Below, piece by piece: positions 52,403 through 61,576 of a stretch of 64,000 bases of DNA. The number at the start of each line of letters is the position of its first letter. Positions within the stretch are counted from its first letter, which is position 1. Origin of the DNA: an uncultured Bacteroides sp. (GTDB lineage Bacteria; Bacteroidota; Bacteroidia; Bacteroidales; Bacteroidaceae); assembly GCF_900547205.1 (NCBI RefSeq), contig NZ_URFY01000024.1:1-64000 (forward strand), given 5' to 3'. The translations under genes and the position numbers were made by a program. Under the pieces are notes generated by a model. It was not told where the DNA came from. It made no database searches and saw only the letters and a program-made list of their open reading frames with translations.

Positions 52403-53725
52403 TTATTTTTTCATCTTGGGCATCATCTTACCCATCTTGCTGCTCGTCACCATCTTCATCATCTTGCGTGTCTGGTCAAACTGTTTCAGCAGGCGGTTTA
52501 CTTCCTGAATAGTCGTACCGCTACCTTTAGCAATACGTGTACGGCGCGAACCGTTCAGCAGTTCAGGGTTAGAACGCTCTGCCGGAGTCATTGAATAGAT
52601 GATGGCTTCGATGCTCTTGAAAGCGTTGTCGTCAATATCAATATCCTTGATAGCCTTGCCTACACCCGGAATCATAGAAGCGAGATCTTTCAGATTACCC
52701 ATCTTCTTGATTTGTGCAATCTGGCTAAGGAAGTCGTTGAAGTCGAACTGATTCTTGGCAATCTTCTTTTGCAGGCGTTTCGCTTCTTCTTCGTCGTATT
52801 GTTCCTGAGCACGCTCTACCAACGAAACGATGTCACCCATACCGAGAATACGGTCTGCCATACGGGCAGGGTGGAATTGGTCGATGGCATCTAGCTTTTC
52901 GCCCGTACCCACAAACTTGATTGGCTTATTAACTACCGAACGGATAGAAAGAGCCGCACCACCACGTGTGTCACCGTCGAGCTTCGTCAATACCACACCG
53001 TTGAAGTCCAGACGTTCATTAAATTCTTTTGCTGTATTTACCGCGTCTTGTCCCGTCATTGAGTCTACTACGAACAGGATTTCATCCGGATGGATAGCAT
53101 CCTTGATAGCAGCGATTTCGTTCATCATCTGCTCGTCCACCGCCAAGCGTCCGGCTGTATCGACGATTACAAGGTCGTATCCTTTGGCTTTAGCTTCCTG
53201 AATGGCGTGTTGTGCAATCTCCACCGGGTTCTTGCTGTCCAGCTCGGAGTACATCGGCACATTGATTTGTTCCGCCAATACGCGCAACTGTTCGATAGCT
53301 GCCGGACGGTAAACGTCACAAGCCACCAGTAAAGGCTTCCGGTTCTTCTTCGTTTTCAGCATACGAGCCAACTTGCCGGAGAAGGTAGTCTTACCCGAAC
53401 CCTGCAAACCTGACATCAGGATAACTGCCGGACGGGATTCGATGTTTATCTCGGCCGTCTCTCCACCCATCAACTGGGTCAGTTCATCGTGCACGATTTT
53501 CACCATCAACTGGCTTGGCTTCACAGCCGTAAGCACGTTCTGGCCAAGTGCTTTTTCTTTCACCGTATCGGTGAAGTTCTTAGCCACCTTGTAGTTTACG
53601 TCGGCATCGAGCAGTGCTTTGCGTACGTCTTTCAACGTCTCTGCAACGTTGATTTCGGTGATTTTGCCTTCACCTTTCAGAATCTTGAATGACCGTTCTA
53701 GTCTTTCACTTAAATTATCGAACAT
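52403..53725 (-). CDS. ffh: Signal recognition particle protein Ffh
   Basis: 440 residues from ATG 53725 (MFDNLSERLERSFKIL, the family N-terminus); the open frame to 53770 uses a TTG and runs into the promoter. N-domain helices (1-90), GTPase G-domain with G-L-Q-G-S-G-K-T-T, D-V-Y-R-P-A, D-T-A-G-R and T-K-L-D-G-D, and the Met-rich M-domain (~330-440, G-S-G-T-T and M-M-K-M-V-T...M-G-K-M-M-P-K-M-K-K) that binds 4.5S RNA and signal sequences. Targets membrane proteins co-translationally. The 4.5S RNA gene was not found here. Promoter box TACATTTG at 53760. Confidence 0.96.
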   Translation of the reverse strand: MFDNLSERLERSFKILKGEGKITEINVAETLKDVRKALLDADVNYKVAKNFTDTVKEKALGQNVLTAVKPSQLMVKIVHDELTQLMGGETAEINIESRPAVILMSGLQGSGKTTFSGKLARMLKTKKNRKPLLVACDVYRPAAIEQLRVLAEQINVPMYSELDSKNPVEIAQHAIQEAKAKGYDLVIVDTAGRLAVDEQMMNEIAAIKDAIHPDEILFVVDSMTGQDAVNTAKEFNERLDFNGVVLTKLDGDTRGGAALSIRSVVNKPIKFVGTGEKLDAIDQFHPARMADRILGMGDIVSLVERAQEQYDEEEAKRLQKKIAKNQFDFNDFLSQIAQIKKMGNLKDLASMIPGVGKAIKDIDIDDNAFKSIEAIIYSMTPAERSNPELLNGSRRTRIAKGSGTTIQEVNRLLKQFDQTRKMMKMVTSSKMGKMMPKMKK

Positions 53726-53759
53726 AGGTATATAATTACTAATTAATGTTTTGAGCCTG

Positions 53760-53767
53760 CAAATGTA
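53760..53767 (-). promoter_or_regulatory. Promoter -7 box for ffh
   Basis: TACATTTG on the minus strand, 35 bases before ATG 53725; supports that start over the TTG at 53770. Confidence 0.6.
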
Positions 53768-53783
53768 CAAAAATCTCTTGTAT

Positions 53784-55106
53784 TTATATCTTTTTATTCT
53801 GCCATTTTGCTTTTTTGAGGTAAATATAGCTCGTTATCAGCAGCAAGGTATAGTACACTATCTCAATGGTAAAGCAGATTTCAATCGGTGCTTTGAGCCA
53901 CATCCCTATGAAAATGATGTAGGAACCGTAGATGACTATCGTGATGGTTTCGAGCATGAGGGCTGCCTGGGTGTTGCCTGTTCCGGAGATGCCGTTGAAC
54001 ACAACGTTTGCCACCGATGCAATGAGCATGGCGAAGCAGATGACGTATACCGATGGTACGGATTCTGCAATCAGTGCAGTGTCGCTGGTATAGATGGACA
54101 GCAGAAATTGCGGAAACAATGCCGTCAGTGCCACCAATGCCAGCATGATGAAGAACGAGAATTTCGCAATTTTATTGATAAGCGGCATCACAAACCGGAT
54201 ACCTCCTCCGCCAATGGCATTGCTGACAAGGCTGTTGGTGGTAGTTGCCAGTGAGTTGACCGGAATAAGCAGTACGACGTAGATACTCCGCACGATATTG
54301 GCAATTGCCAGCTCCCTTTGTCCCAACCGCTCCACTGCCACGAAGAAGATGAACCAAGTAGCCATCGACAGGAAATATTGAAGCATGGTGAAACAGGAGA
54401 TACTGAGGATGCGCATCAACAATGCCGGGTCGAACGAGCGCAAACGGTTCAATCCGTATTTCTTTAAATCGACCGTGGCATACGTATAGATGACGAAGAA
54501 GAGTATGGACGACGCTTCCGCCAGCACAGAAGCAATGGCTGCTCCCTTGATGCCCATGGCGGGCAGGCCGAACTTACCGAAGATTAGCGCATAGTCGAGC
54601 ACTACATTGATTAGTGCCATCACGATGGCATTGATGGTGAGTACCTTGGTGCGCGTGATTCCGATATAGAATGCCCGGAACATGACGTTGAGGAAAGAGA
54701 AAAAGAATCCGTAGATACGCCAGTCCAGAAACTCCATTGTGCCTTCGTAGATGGATTCCGAAGATACCAACAGGCGCATGATATTGCCGCCAAATACTTT
54801 GGTGAAACCGAATAGCAGCAACGCCATCACCATCAGGAACATGATGCCCTGAATCATTACCGGACCGACATCGGAATAACGCCCCTCGCCATTGCGCCTT
54901 GCAATGACTATCTGCGAACCGGTGCTGAATCCGAATGCAATAGTGAACACGCATATATAGAATAATCCGCCCATGGCCGAAGCTCCAAGGGCTACTTCAC
55001 CGACGTGTCCAAGAAAAGCGGTATCGGTGACATTGATGACATTTTGTGCCAGCAAGCTTAGTAGTATCGGGTAACTGACACTCCAAATCTGTTTGTTGGT
55101 ATACAT
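53784..55106 (-). CDS. MATE-family multidrug/metabolite efflux transporter
   Basis: 440 residues with twelve predicted membrane helices in two six-helix halves, the MATE layout. Conserved features: Y-P-I-L-L-S-L-L-A-Q-N-V-I-N-V-T-D-T-A-F-L near the N-terminus and P-A-M-G-I-K-G-A-A-I-A in helix 6. Exports cationic drugs or other metabolites using Na+ or H+; substrate cannot be inferred. TATCTTTG lies 20 bases upstream of the ATG. It is followed by ffh, which has its own promoter. Confidence 0.92.
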   Translation of the reverse strand: MYTNKQIWSVSYPILLSLLAQNVINVTDTAFLGHVGEVALGASAMGGLFYICVFTIAFGFSTGSQIVIARRNGEGRYSDVGPVMIQGIMFLMVMALLLFGFTKVFGGNIMRLLVSSESIYEGTMEFLDWRIYGFFFSFLNVMFRAFYIGITRTKVLTINAIVMALINVVLDYALIFGKFGLPAMGIKGAAIASVLAEASSILFFVIYTYATVDLKKYGLNRLRSFDPALLMRILSISCFTMLQYFLSMATWFIFFVAVERLGQRELAIANIVRSIYVVLLIPVNSLATTTNSLVSNAIGGGGIRFVMPLINKIAKFSFFIMLALVALTALFPQFLLSIYTSDTALIAESVPSVYVICFAMLIASVANVVFNGISGTGNTQAALMLETITIVIYGSYIIFIGMWLKAPIEICFTIEIVYYTLLLITSYIYLKKAKWQNKKI

Positions 55107-55125
55107 AATTAAGCGTTTAAGTTTG

Positions 55126-55133
55126 CAAAGATA
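55126..55133 (-). promoter_or_regulatory. Promoter -7 box for the MATE transporter
   Basis: TATCTTTG on the minus strand, 20 bases before ATG 55106. Confidence 0.6.
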
Positions 55134-55138
55134 ACGCT

Positions 55139-57091
55139 TTATTCCGATTCGGGAGCAATGGGATAGGTGAAAACTATTTCCGGGCCTTCGGGTGCTTTGT
55201 CGTTTACCTGATAGTCACCTTCGAAATGTTTCAGTAGTAACAGGTTTATGTCATGACGGATGATTGTTTCCTGCGAACTGAAAGCCGGGTCTGCCAACGG
55301 AGAGTTGACTATCCGGAAACGCACGTCGCCGCCTTCACGACTCACGATAAAGAGGATGCTACGTTCCTCTTTGCATTCTTCAGGATAAACAAGCGTGCTG
55401 AGCAATGCTTGCGTCAGCCTTGCTGAATCGGTGCGGAGGATTGCCGGATCCATCTCAGCGGAGAACTGAATGTTGATTCCTGTTTTTTCGTTCTTCATGC
55501 GTGCCATGTAATTGACTTCATTACATAGCTCCATTACATCATAATCCTGTATCTGGAACTTCATCATCTGAGCTTCCAGACGGGATAAATCGAGCACATC
55601 ATTCACTAGTCTCATTAGTTTCTCCGAACTTTGATGGATTATGTTCGAGTATTCCTGTCGGGTCACCTTATCTATATTAGGATCGGAAGCGATGAGTTGT
55701 GAGAAACCGACTACATTATTGAGCGGTGTGCGGATGTTATAACTCATGTTCGAGAGAAAGCGGTTCTTTATTTCGTTGCTCTTACTCACCGTTTCCGCAG
55801 CTTTCCGAATGCCGTTTTCCGAATACTTCAATGCTCTTCGCACTATGAAAAGCCGCGCCATAAAGATGAACAATACAATCAGAATAATGAAAATAAACAT
55901 CAGGCTGATAAGGCGTGTTTTGTTGTTATGCCTTTTCTGATCCATGTCCCTTATATCCAACTTGTAGTTGCTCTTTATCTGCTCCATCTGAGTGTTGGCA
56001 AGGGCTGTTGCAGCCGAGTCTTTGATGGCGAGTGCCTGTTGGTAGAAAGGAATCGCTTTTTGACTTTCGCCCGCTTCGTGCCATATTCTGGCTTTTGCGA
56101 GTAGCTGTTCGGCGTAATCACTCGGGAAATGCTCTTTCAGCATAGTTAGCGTTGTGTCTATGTAGCTCGATGCTTGCTGGTATTGGCCCATCAAATGATG
56201 ATATCTTGCATAAGTATCGAAATAGAGCACCCGATACATAAAGTAGGTGTTCTCATTGAGATATTTTGCCGATTTAACTAGATGCTGATAGGTAAGTTGT
56301 GCTTGCTTAATATTCAGATAATAATATGCATAGAAAATCTCATTGAAAAGATATACATCATAGAATCCTTCTTCTAAAGAGGGATTATCGTGAATGTAGG
56401 TATGTAGCACATTCTCCAGTTCTTGCAGATATTTAAGCTGTTTGCTGCTATTCTTCATCTCTTTGGTGACGGATATTAATTGGGTCAGCACGGAAATGCG
56501 AACCACCGGATTGCCTTTGGTGCCTAGTAGTTGGTAAGCTTCTTCCAAGGCATTCATTCCTTCATTCCAGCGCTGGCTGCCGATATAAGCATTGCTCAGG
56601 CATTGTTGGGCAGCCACTAATCCACGGTTATTATTTATTTTAGCAGCTTCGTGTTTCATTTTGTTTGACTCGCTGATGGCGAGTTCGTACTTTTCGTCGA
56701 ATGTGTAGAGGTCTATTTGGAAACGTTTGGCATCGAAGAAGTAATCCCATAAGCCGGACTTGCGGACATATGGCTCCATGATGTTTAACCATTTGGATAC
56801 ACTGTCTTGCTTACTCCTATTATAATAATACAACAAGTGGTAATAGGCTGCAAGGCTGGCGTATTTGTTGTCTCCCAACCATTGTGCTTCTTTCATCAAT
56901 GTGTCCGAATATTGAATACACCGTTGGTTGCTTTGCTCTATTTTAATAATCTTGTTGAGTACGCTTAGGCGGGTACTGTCGTGTTTTAAAGTTTGCAACA
57001 CTTGCACCAGACTGTCAGATTCAGCCTTAACACTAGCCTTTGCTGTCAGGAGAAAGCAACATGCGGCGATTAAGAATAACATTCGCTTCAT
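55139..57091 (-). CDS. TPR histidine-kinase-like protein with degenerate kinase (pseudokinase)
   Basis: 650 residues. Signal peptide ~1-19, TPR-like helical sensor (~25-385), membrane helix (~392-413) and a HisKA-like dimerisation domain. Where active kinases have N-M-S-H-E-I-R-T-P-L-N this has N-M-S-Y-N-I-R-T-P-L-N, so the phospho-acceptor His is Tyr451. The HATPase domain also lacks its boxes: no N-x-x-x-N (reads L-L-S-T-L-V-Y-P-E-E), no D-T-G-x-G and no G-T-G-L-G-L. The dimerisation helices are well conserved. It overlaps by 4 bases (ATGA) the active kinase upstream, from which it probably derives by duplication. Inferred role: inactive partner or regulator of that kinase. Confidence 0.88.
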   Translation of the reverse strand: MKRMLFLIAACCFLLTAKASVKAESDSLVQVLQTLKHDSTRLSVLNKIIKIEQSNQRCIQYSDTLMKEAQWLGDNKYASLAAYYHLLYYYNRSKQDSVSKWLNIMEPYVRKSGLWDYFFDAKRFQIDLYTFDEKYELAISESNKMKHEAAKINNNRGLVAAQQCLSNAYIGSQRWNEGMNALEEAYQLLGTKGNPVVRISVLTQLISVTKEMKNSSKQLKYLQELENVLHTYIHDNPSLEEGFYDVYLFNEIFYAYYYLNIKQAQLTYQHLVKSAKYLNENTYFMYRVLYFDTYARYHHLMGQYQQASSYIDTTLTMLKEHFPSDYAEQLLAKARIWHEAGESQKAIPFYQQALAIKDSAATALANTQMEQIKSNYKLDIRDMDQKRHNNKTRLISLMFIFIILIVLFIFMARLFIVRRALKYSENGIRKAAETVSKSNEIKNRFLSNMSYNIRTPLNNVVGFSQLIASDPNIDKVTRQEYSNIIHQSSEKLMRLVNDVLDLSRLEAQMMKFQIQDYDVMELCNEVNYMARMKNEKTGINIQFSAEMDPAILRTDSARLTQALLSTLVYPEECKEERSILFIVSREGGDVRFRIVNSPLADPAFSSQETIIRHDINLLLLKHFEGDYQVNDKAPEGPEIVFTYPIAPESE

Positions 57092-58938
57092 TCTGCTTCC
57101 TCCTTTTCTTGTTTTTCGTGACGAATAGGATGGGTGAACAGGAAGCGTGCTCCTTTATCATAATCCGGATCAATCCATATCTTGCCGCCCAGTTGTTCGA
57201 TGATAAGTTGGCAGATGGATAATCCCAGTCCCGTGCCTTGAGCGTTCTCGTTGAGCTTTTCAAAGCGGTTGAATATCTTATCTTGGTTTTCAGCAGAGAT
57301 GCCACAGCCGGTGTCGGTTACGGAGAAGAGTGCCGTAACCTCCGTTTGCTTCTCTAAAGTCAGGGTTATGGAACCCTGTGAAGTAAACTTGGTGGCGTTG
57401 ATGAGAAGATTGATTAACAGTTGTTGCAAACGGGCGGAATCCGTTATCAATTCCAGAGAATCGAGTGAAGTGGCGAAAAGAACATTTGCCTGAGTCTGCT
57501 TTATTTTCTCAACCATATCAATCACATTCCTGCAAGTTGACACTGCATCGCATTTCTCGTACTTGAAAGTCATTTTACCTATCTCAAGGCTGGATAGGTC
57601 AATTACGTCGTTAATCAGTTTGAGCAACAGTTCAGAATTTTGCTGAATGATGTCGCTACATTGTTTCCGGGTTTCGTTGTCTATGGATTCTTCCGTCATA
57701 ATAGACGAAAAACCGGACAACGCGTTGAGCGGAGTACGGATTTCATGGCTCATATTAGAAAGGAAGAGACTTTTTGTGCGGATGGAGTTTTCTTCCTGCT
57801 TTTTGGCTTTCTCCAGTTTCTCCTGCGATTGTCTCAAACGTCTGTTGTCTCTGATGATAAGGAAAATGATAACTATAATCAGTATAAGTATCAGTATGAT
57901 AGTAAACTTGCTCCAATGAAGTATCGTTTTCTGCCTGTTAATGTTGTTTAGCTCATTCTTGTCAATCTGGTAAAGAGTGTGCAGCTCATTAATCTGTCCG
58001 ATATAACTCATTGCATCCAAAGAATCTTTGATTGCATTGAATGATTCGTAAGCTTTGCAAGCTTCCTCATTGTTTCCCATAAGTGCCAGAACTTTCGTGC
58101 GTTCCTGCAATATCTGGAGGTATCTGTAAGAATCCGGCACGCTCATCTTGGCTAGTACCTTATTGAGCATATCGAGTGCTTTTGCATATTCTTTATTCTC
58201 GATGTAATAGCATGAATAAAAGTATTGAATCATCACCGGAAAGTAAGAATGAGTATGCTCATCGTTAATCTTTTCTGCCTGTTGCAGATACTCTGATGCC
58301 TTAGGGAGATTATTGGTCTTGATATTGTATAAGGCTTGGCAGCAAATCAGATTGAAGGCATCCTGAGTATTTCCCTTTATATTGATAAGAGATTCGAATT
58401 TCTTAATGTCCTCTTCTACGTCTTGCATCTGACGATAGGTGAGTTTTGCCAGGATGAGCTGCGACAAGGCGCCTTTTAAGTACTGATCGGAGTCTGGTGT
58501 TTTATATAAGATTTCCAAAGCTTCTTCGTGAGATTGTATAGCTGTCTGAGGCGTGGATGAACTTAAGTAAGTGTTTGCTATAGCACGAAGTGCAAGTGCC
58601 GTTCCTAATGGATAATCCATTTCTTTGGCTTTCTGGTACATTAGGTTGGCTTTATTTATGGCAAGGCTGATGTTTCCTTTCGTGATTAATGCCTGAACCG
58701 TTAGTAAATTTAACTCAAATAAGAGTGAATACTGTTTTTGTTTCTGCAATTCGGGGGCTAAGAGTTTTTCCCACGCAATGATGCTGTCTGTGGGGGCTTT
58801 TATGCTAAAAGGTTGGCTGTATTCAAGTAGTGGTTTTAATAGGGAAAGGCGCTCTTCATTAGAGCGTGCTGCGTGTGAGGTCGCCGATATGGATATGGCT
58901 ACTGCAATCGCGATTATATGGTATCTGCGTTTATTCAC
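57088..58938 (-). CDS. TPR sensor histidine kinase
   Basis: 616 residues. Signal peptide ~1-22, periplasmic TPR-like repeats (~30-330), one membrane helix (~340-360), a short coiled coil, HisKA with S-H-E-I-R-T-P-L-N (H398) and a complete HATPase: N-L-L-I-N-A-T-K-F, D-T-G-C-G-I, G-T-G-L-G-L-S-I. No receiver or regulator in this operon. Its stop overlaps the ATG of the pseudokinase by 4 bases, so the two are translated together in similar amounts, consistent with heterodimer formation. No TAnnTTTG box was seen upstream. Confidence 0.9.
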   Translation of the reverse strand: MNKRRYHIIAIAVAISISATSHAARSNEERLSLLKPLLEYSQPFSIKAPTDSIIAWEKLLAPELQKQKQYSLLFELNLLTVQALITKGNISLAINKANLMYQKAKEMDYPLGTALALRAIANTYLSSSTPQTAIQSHEEALEILYKTPDSDQYLKGALSQLILAKLTYRQMQDVEEDIKKFESLINIKGNTQDAFNLICCQALYNIKTNNLPKASEYLQQAEKINDEHTHSYFPVMIQYFYSCYYIENKEYAKALDMLNKVLAKMSVPDSYRYLQILQERTKVLALMGNNEEACKAYESFNAIKDSLDAMSYIGQINELHTLYQIDKNELNNINRQKTILHWSKFTIILILILIIVIIFLIIRDNRRLRQSQEKLEKAKKQEENSIRTKSLFLSNMSHEIRTPLNALSGFSSIMTEESIDNETRKQCSDIIQQNSELLLKLINDVIDLSSLEIGKMTFKYEKCDAVSTCRNVIDMVEKIKQTQANVLFATSLDSLELITDSARLQQLLINLLINATKFTSQGSITLTLEKQTEVTALFSVTDTGCGISAENQDKIFNRFEKLNENAQGTGLGLSICQLIIEQLGGKIWIDPDYDKGARFLFTHPIRHEKQEKEEAE

Positions 58939-58984
58939 TAAGTGTTGTTAACCGTTTGTTTGTCAGATTTTATGCAAAAGAAAT

Positions 58985-59023
58985 AAAAAGAGCGAAGACT
59001 ACAAAGAAATCTTCACTCTTTTT
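58985..59023 (-). terminator. rho terminator
   Basis: Arms 58985-59000 and 59008-59023; in the minus-strand RNA they pair over 16 bp with two G-U pairs, followed by a T-run on that strand. Lies 65 bases past the rho stop. Confidence 0.75.
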
Positions 59024-59087
59024 TATTATTTATTTTCTTTTAAGAAGCTTATGTGCTCAAAAACTCTTGTGAGCGGGGTAATTCCAA

Positions 59088-61340
59088 TTAGCTATTCATG
59101 CTTATCAGGAATTCATCGTTGTCTCTGGTCTTTTCTAAACGGTCTTTGATGAAGTCCATAGCTTCAATCGGATTCATGTCGGCAAGATACTTGCGGAGTA
59201 TCCACATGCGGTCGAGCGTTGTCTTGTCAAGCAGCAGGTCGTCGCGACGGGTACTGGATGCTGTAATGTTGACAGCAGGGAAGATACGCTTGTTGGACAG
59301 GTTGCGGTCGAGTTGCAACTCCATGTTGCCCGTACCCTTGAATTCTTCAAAGATAACTTCGTCCATCTTAGAGCCGGTATCGATCAGTGCGGTAGCAATG
59401 ATTGTCAGTGAACCACCGTTTTCTATATTACGGGCAGCACCGAAGAAGCGTTTCGGCTTATGAAGGGCATTTGCGTCCACACCACCGGAAAGTACTTTAC
59501 CGGATGCCGGAGAAACAGTATTGTATGCACGTGCCAAGCGGGTGATAGAATCAAGGAAGATAACTACGTCGTGACCACATTCTACCAGGCGTTTTGCTTT
59601 TTCAAGTACGATACCTGCGATTTTTACGTGGCGTTCTGCCGGTTCGTCAAAAGTCGAAGCAATAACTTCTGCATTGACGCTACGTGCCATATCGGTAACT
59701 TCCTCCGGACGCTCGTCAATCAGCAGCATAATCATGTAAACTTCCGGGTGGTTGGCTGCAATGGCATTGGCAATGTCTTTCATCAGGATTGTCTTACCTG
59801 TCTTAGGCTGAGCAACGATCAATGCACGTTGTCCTTTACCAATCGGAGCGAAAAGATCTACTACACGGGCAGACATTGAATCTGAATAACCGCCTTTGCA
59901 AAGCTTGAACTTTTCATCAGGGAAAAGAGGTGTAAGATGCTCGAAAGGAACACGGTCGCGAACGAAAGCTGCGTCACGTCCATCGATTTTCGACACTTTT
60001 ACCAACGGGAAATATTTTTCTCCTTCCTTAGGCGGACGGATAATGCCTTCTACTACGTCACCGGTTTTCAGACCGAACAATTTGATTTGTGATTGTGACA
60101 CGTAGATGTCGTCCGGAGAAGAGAGATAGTTGTAATCGGAAGAACGAAGGAATCCGTAGCCATCCTGCATTATTTCCAATACGCCTACTCCGCTCAGGAT
60201 ATCGTCAAATTCATAAGGTTTTTCACGCTCGATAACTTTGCGCTCCTGTGGTTGCTGTGCCGGAATGCTTTCGTTGATAGCATTGTTCTGTTGTCCGGAA
60301 CGTGGCGTAGGAGTACGCTGTGGTTGGTTTTGGTTGTTATTGCGTTGGAAATTGTTGTTATTCTGGAAATTATTGTTATTGGCGTTGCTGCTAGCAGCAT
60401 TGTTATTGCTATTGTTGTTAGCATTGTTATTGCCATTATTATTGCCATTATTATTATCACGTTGACGCATAATGCGTGGACGCTGCTGTAGTGAAAGCTG
60501 TTGCTGAGATTGCTGTTGAGCTTGCTGCGCTTGAGGAGCTTGCTCCGGCGCAGTTTGAACGGGTTCTGCTTTCGTAGCTTCAAATTTGCCGAACAGTTCA
60601 GTTGGAAGCTCTATTTTCTCAGATGGTAAATCCTCTATTGGAATAAAGTCATCTTCATCTGCAGCAGATAAGATATTGCTTTCCTCGTCGATAACGGGTG
60701 CAGCTTTCTTTTGCGGCTGCTGAGGTTGTGGCTTGTCTATAACCTTCTTTTCAAGGATAGGCTTGTTTACTTTTTCTTTCTTTTCATCAGACTGTACCGG
60801 AATAACTTTCTCTACGGTTTCGGTAGTGTTTTCTACAGCAGGTTTCTGCTCCACAACTTTGGGTTGCTCTACTTTTGGCTGCTCTATTGGCTTTGCATTT
60901 TCCGCTTCTTTATTCTCGGTATTTTCTACGTTTTTCCGTGGGCGTCCAACTTTGCGCTTAGGAGCAGCATTTTCAGCTTTGGCATCTGCCACTTCTTTCT
61001 CTTTGTTTCCACCTTCCTTCTTGAGAGAGGGCTGTTGGGGCTTTGCAGGCGCAGTCTCTTTGCTTTTGTTCACTTCTCCACTTTTTGTTGGAGAAACTAC
61101 TTTGTCTTCTTTTTTAGCTGGTGCTACACGTGAACGCTTATTCTTTTGTCCTTCTTTGCGTTCTTCTTTAAGTTTGTCTGCGGCAACTTTCTTTGTGGCT
61201 CCTACAATGGCTTGTTCATCAAGTATTTTATAAACAAGGTCTTCTTTTTTATATGAGTCTCCTTTTTTTATGCCTAACTCTTTGGCTATAACTTGAAGTT
61301 CCGACAGATCTTTGTCGTTTAATTGGATAATGTTATACAT
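59088..61340 (-). CDS. rho: Transcription termination factor Rho with long disordered insertion
   Basis: 750 residues; E. coli Rho is 419. Residues 1-45 are the Rho N-terminal helical domain, then a long low-complexity insertion (~48-375): Lys/Glu-rich with an AT-hook-like K-R-K-V-G-R-P-R-K, then Gln- and Asn-rich (Asn tract ~296-340). The RNA-binding OB domain (~380-455) and RecA-like ATPase follow, with Walker A Q-P-K-T-G-K-T (511-517) and the L-L-I-D-E-R-P-E-E motif. Bacteroides Rho of this type is reported to phase-separate through its disordered region and to be needed for gut fitness. A leader of about 140 bases is predicted from the TATCTTTG at 61489. Confidence 0.95.
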   Translation of the reverse strand: MYNIIQLNDKDLSELQVIAKELGIKKGDSYKKEDLVYKILDEQAIVGATKKVAADKLKEERKEGQKNKRSRVAPAKKEDKVVSPTKSGEVNKSKETAPAKPQQPSLKKEGGNKEKEVADAKAENAAPKRKVGRPRKNVENTENKEAENAKPIEQPKVEQPKVVEQKPAVENTTETVEKVIPVQSDEKKEKVNKPILEKKVIDKPQPQQPQKKAAPVIDEESNILSAADEDDFIPIEDLPSEKIELPTELFGKFEATKAEPVQTAPEQAPQAQQAQQQSQQQLSLQQRPRIMRQRDNNNGNNNGNNNANNNSNNNAASSNANNNNFQNNNNFQRNNNQNQPQRTPTPRSGQQNNAINESIPAQQPQERKVIEREKPYEFDDILSGVGVLEIMQDGYGFLRSSDYNYLSSPDDIYVSQSQIKLFGLKTGDVVEGIIRPPKEGEKYFPLVKVSKIDGRDAAFVRDRVPFEHLTPLFPDEKFKLCKGGYSDSMSARVVDLFAPIGKGQRALIVAQPKTGKTILMKDIANAIAANHPEVYMIMLLIDERPEEVTDMARSVNAEVIASTFDEPAERHVKIAGIVLEKAKRLVECGHDVVIFLDSITRLARAYNTVSPASGKVLSGGVDANALHKPKRFFGAARNIENGGSLTIIATALIDTGSKMDEVIFEEFKGTGNMELQLDRNLSNKRIFPAVNITASSTRRDDLLLDKTTLDRMWILRKYLADMNPIEAMDFIKDRLEKTRDNDEFLISMNS
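60340..60472. repeat. Asn-codon-rich low-complexity tract within rho
   Basis: The coding strand is a run of AAT/AAC triplets broken by Gly, Ala, Ser and Phe codons (residues about 293-340). In-frame triplet repeats of this kind are prone to length change by slippage without frameshift. Confidence 0.75.
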
Positions 61341-61488
61341 ATAGTATGGTAAGTTATTAATATTTCTATTTTTGCTGGATTATGGACAGCATTACTACAG
61401 CTCATAGCTACAGATATGCTAGCATACGTTTTGCTTTTTATTATGAATTAGGGATGTATGTGTTGAATCGTAGAATGTTTCAACGGGG

Positions 61489-61496
61489 CAAAGATA
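61489..61496 (-). promoter_or_regulatory. Promoter -7 box for rho
   Basis: TATCTTTG on the minus strand, 149 bases before the rho ATG, giving a long leader that could carry autoregulation. Divergent from the box at 61550. Confidence 0.55.
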
Positions 61497-61549
61497 ATAA
61501 ATCTTTTTGGTTTCATGAACAATCAAACAATTTTTTCCACGTAAAAGTG

Positions 61550-61557
61550 TATCTTTG
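61550..61557 (+). promoter_or_regulatory. Promoter -7 box for the EFR1 gene
   Basis: TATCTTTG, 20 bases before ATG 61577. It lies inside the upstream part of the longer open frame that begins at 61382, so 61577 is the better start. Confidence 0.65.
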
Positions 61558-61576
61558 CTGTATAAAAGAAAATAGT

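Noticed and set aside
61382..61576. 65-codon N-terminal extension of the EFR1 protein
   Set aside because: It contains divergent promoter boxes and lacks family similarity; the homologous N-terminus begins at 61577.
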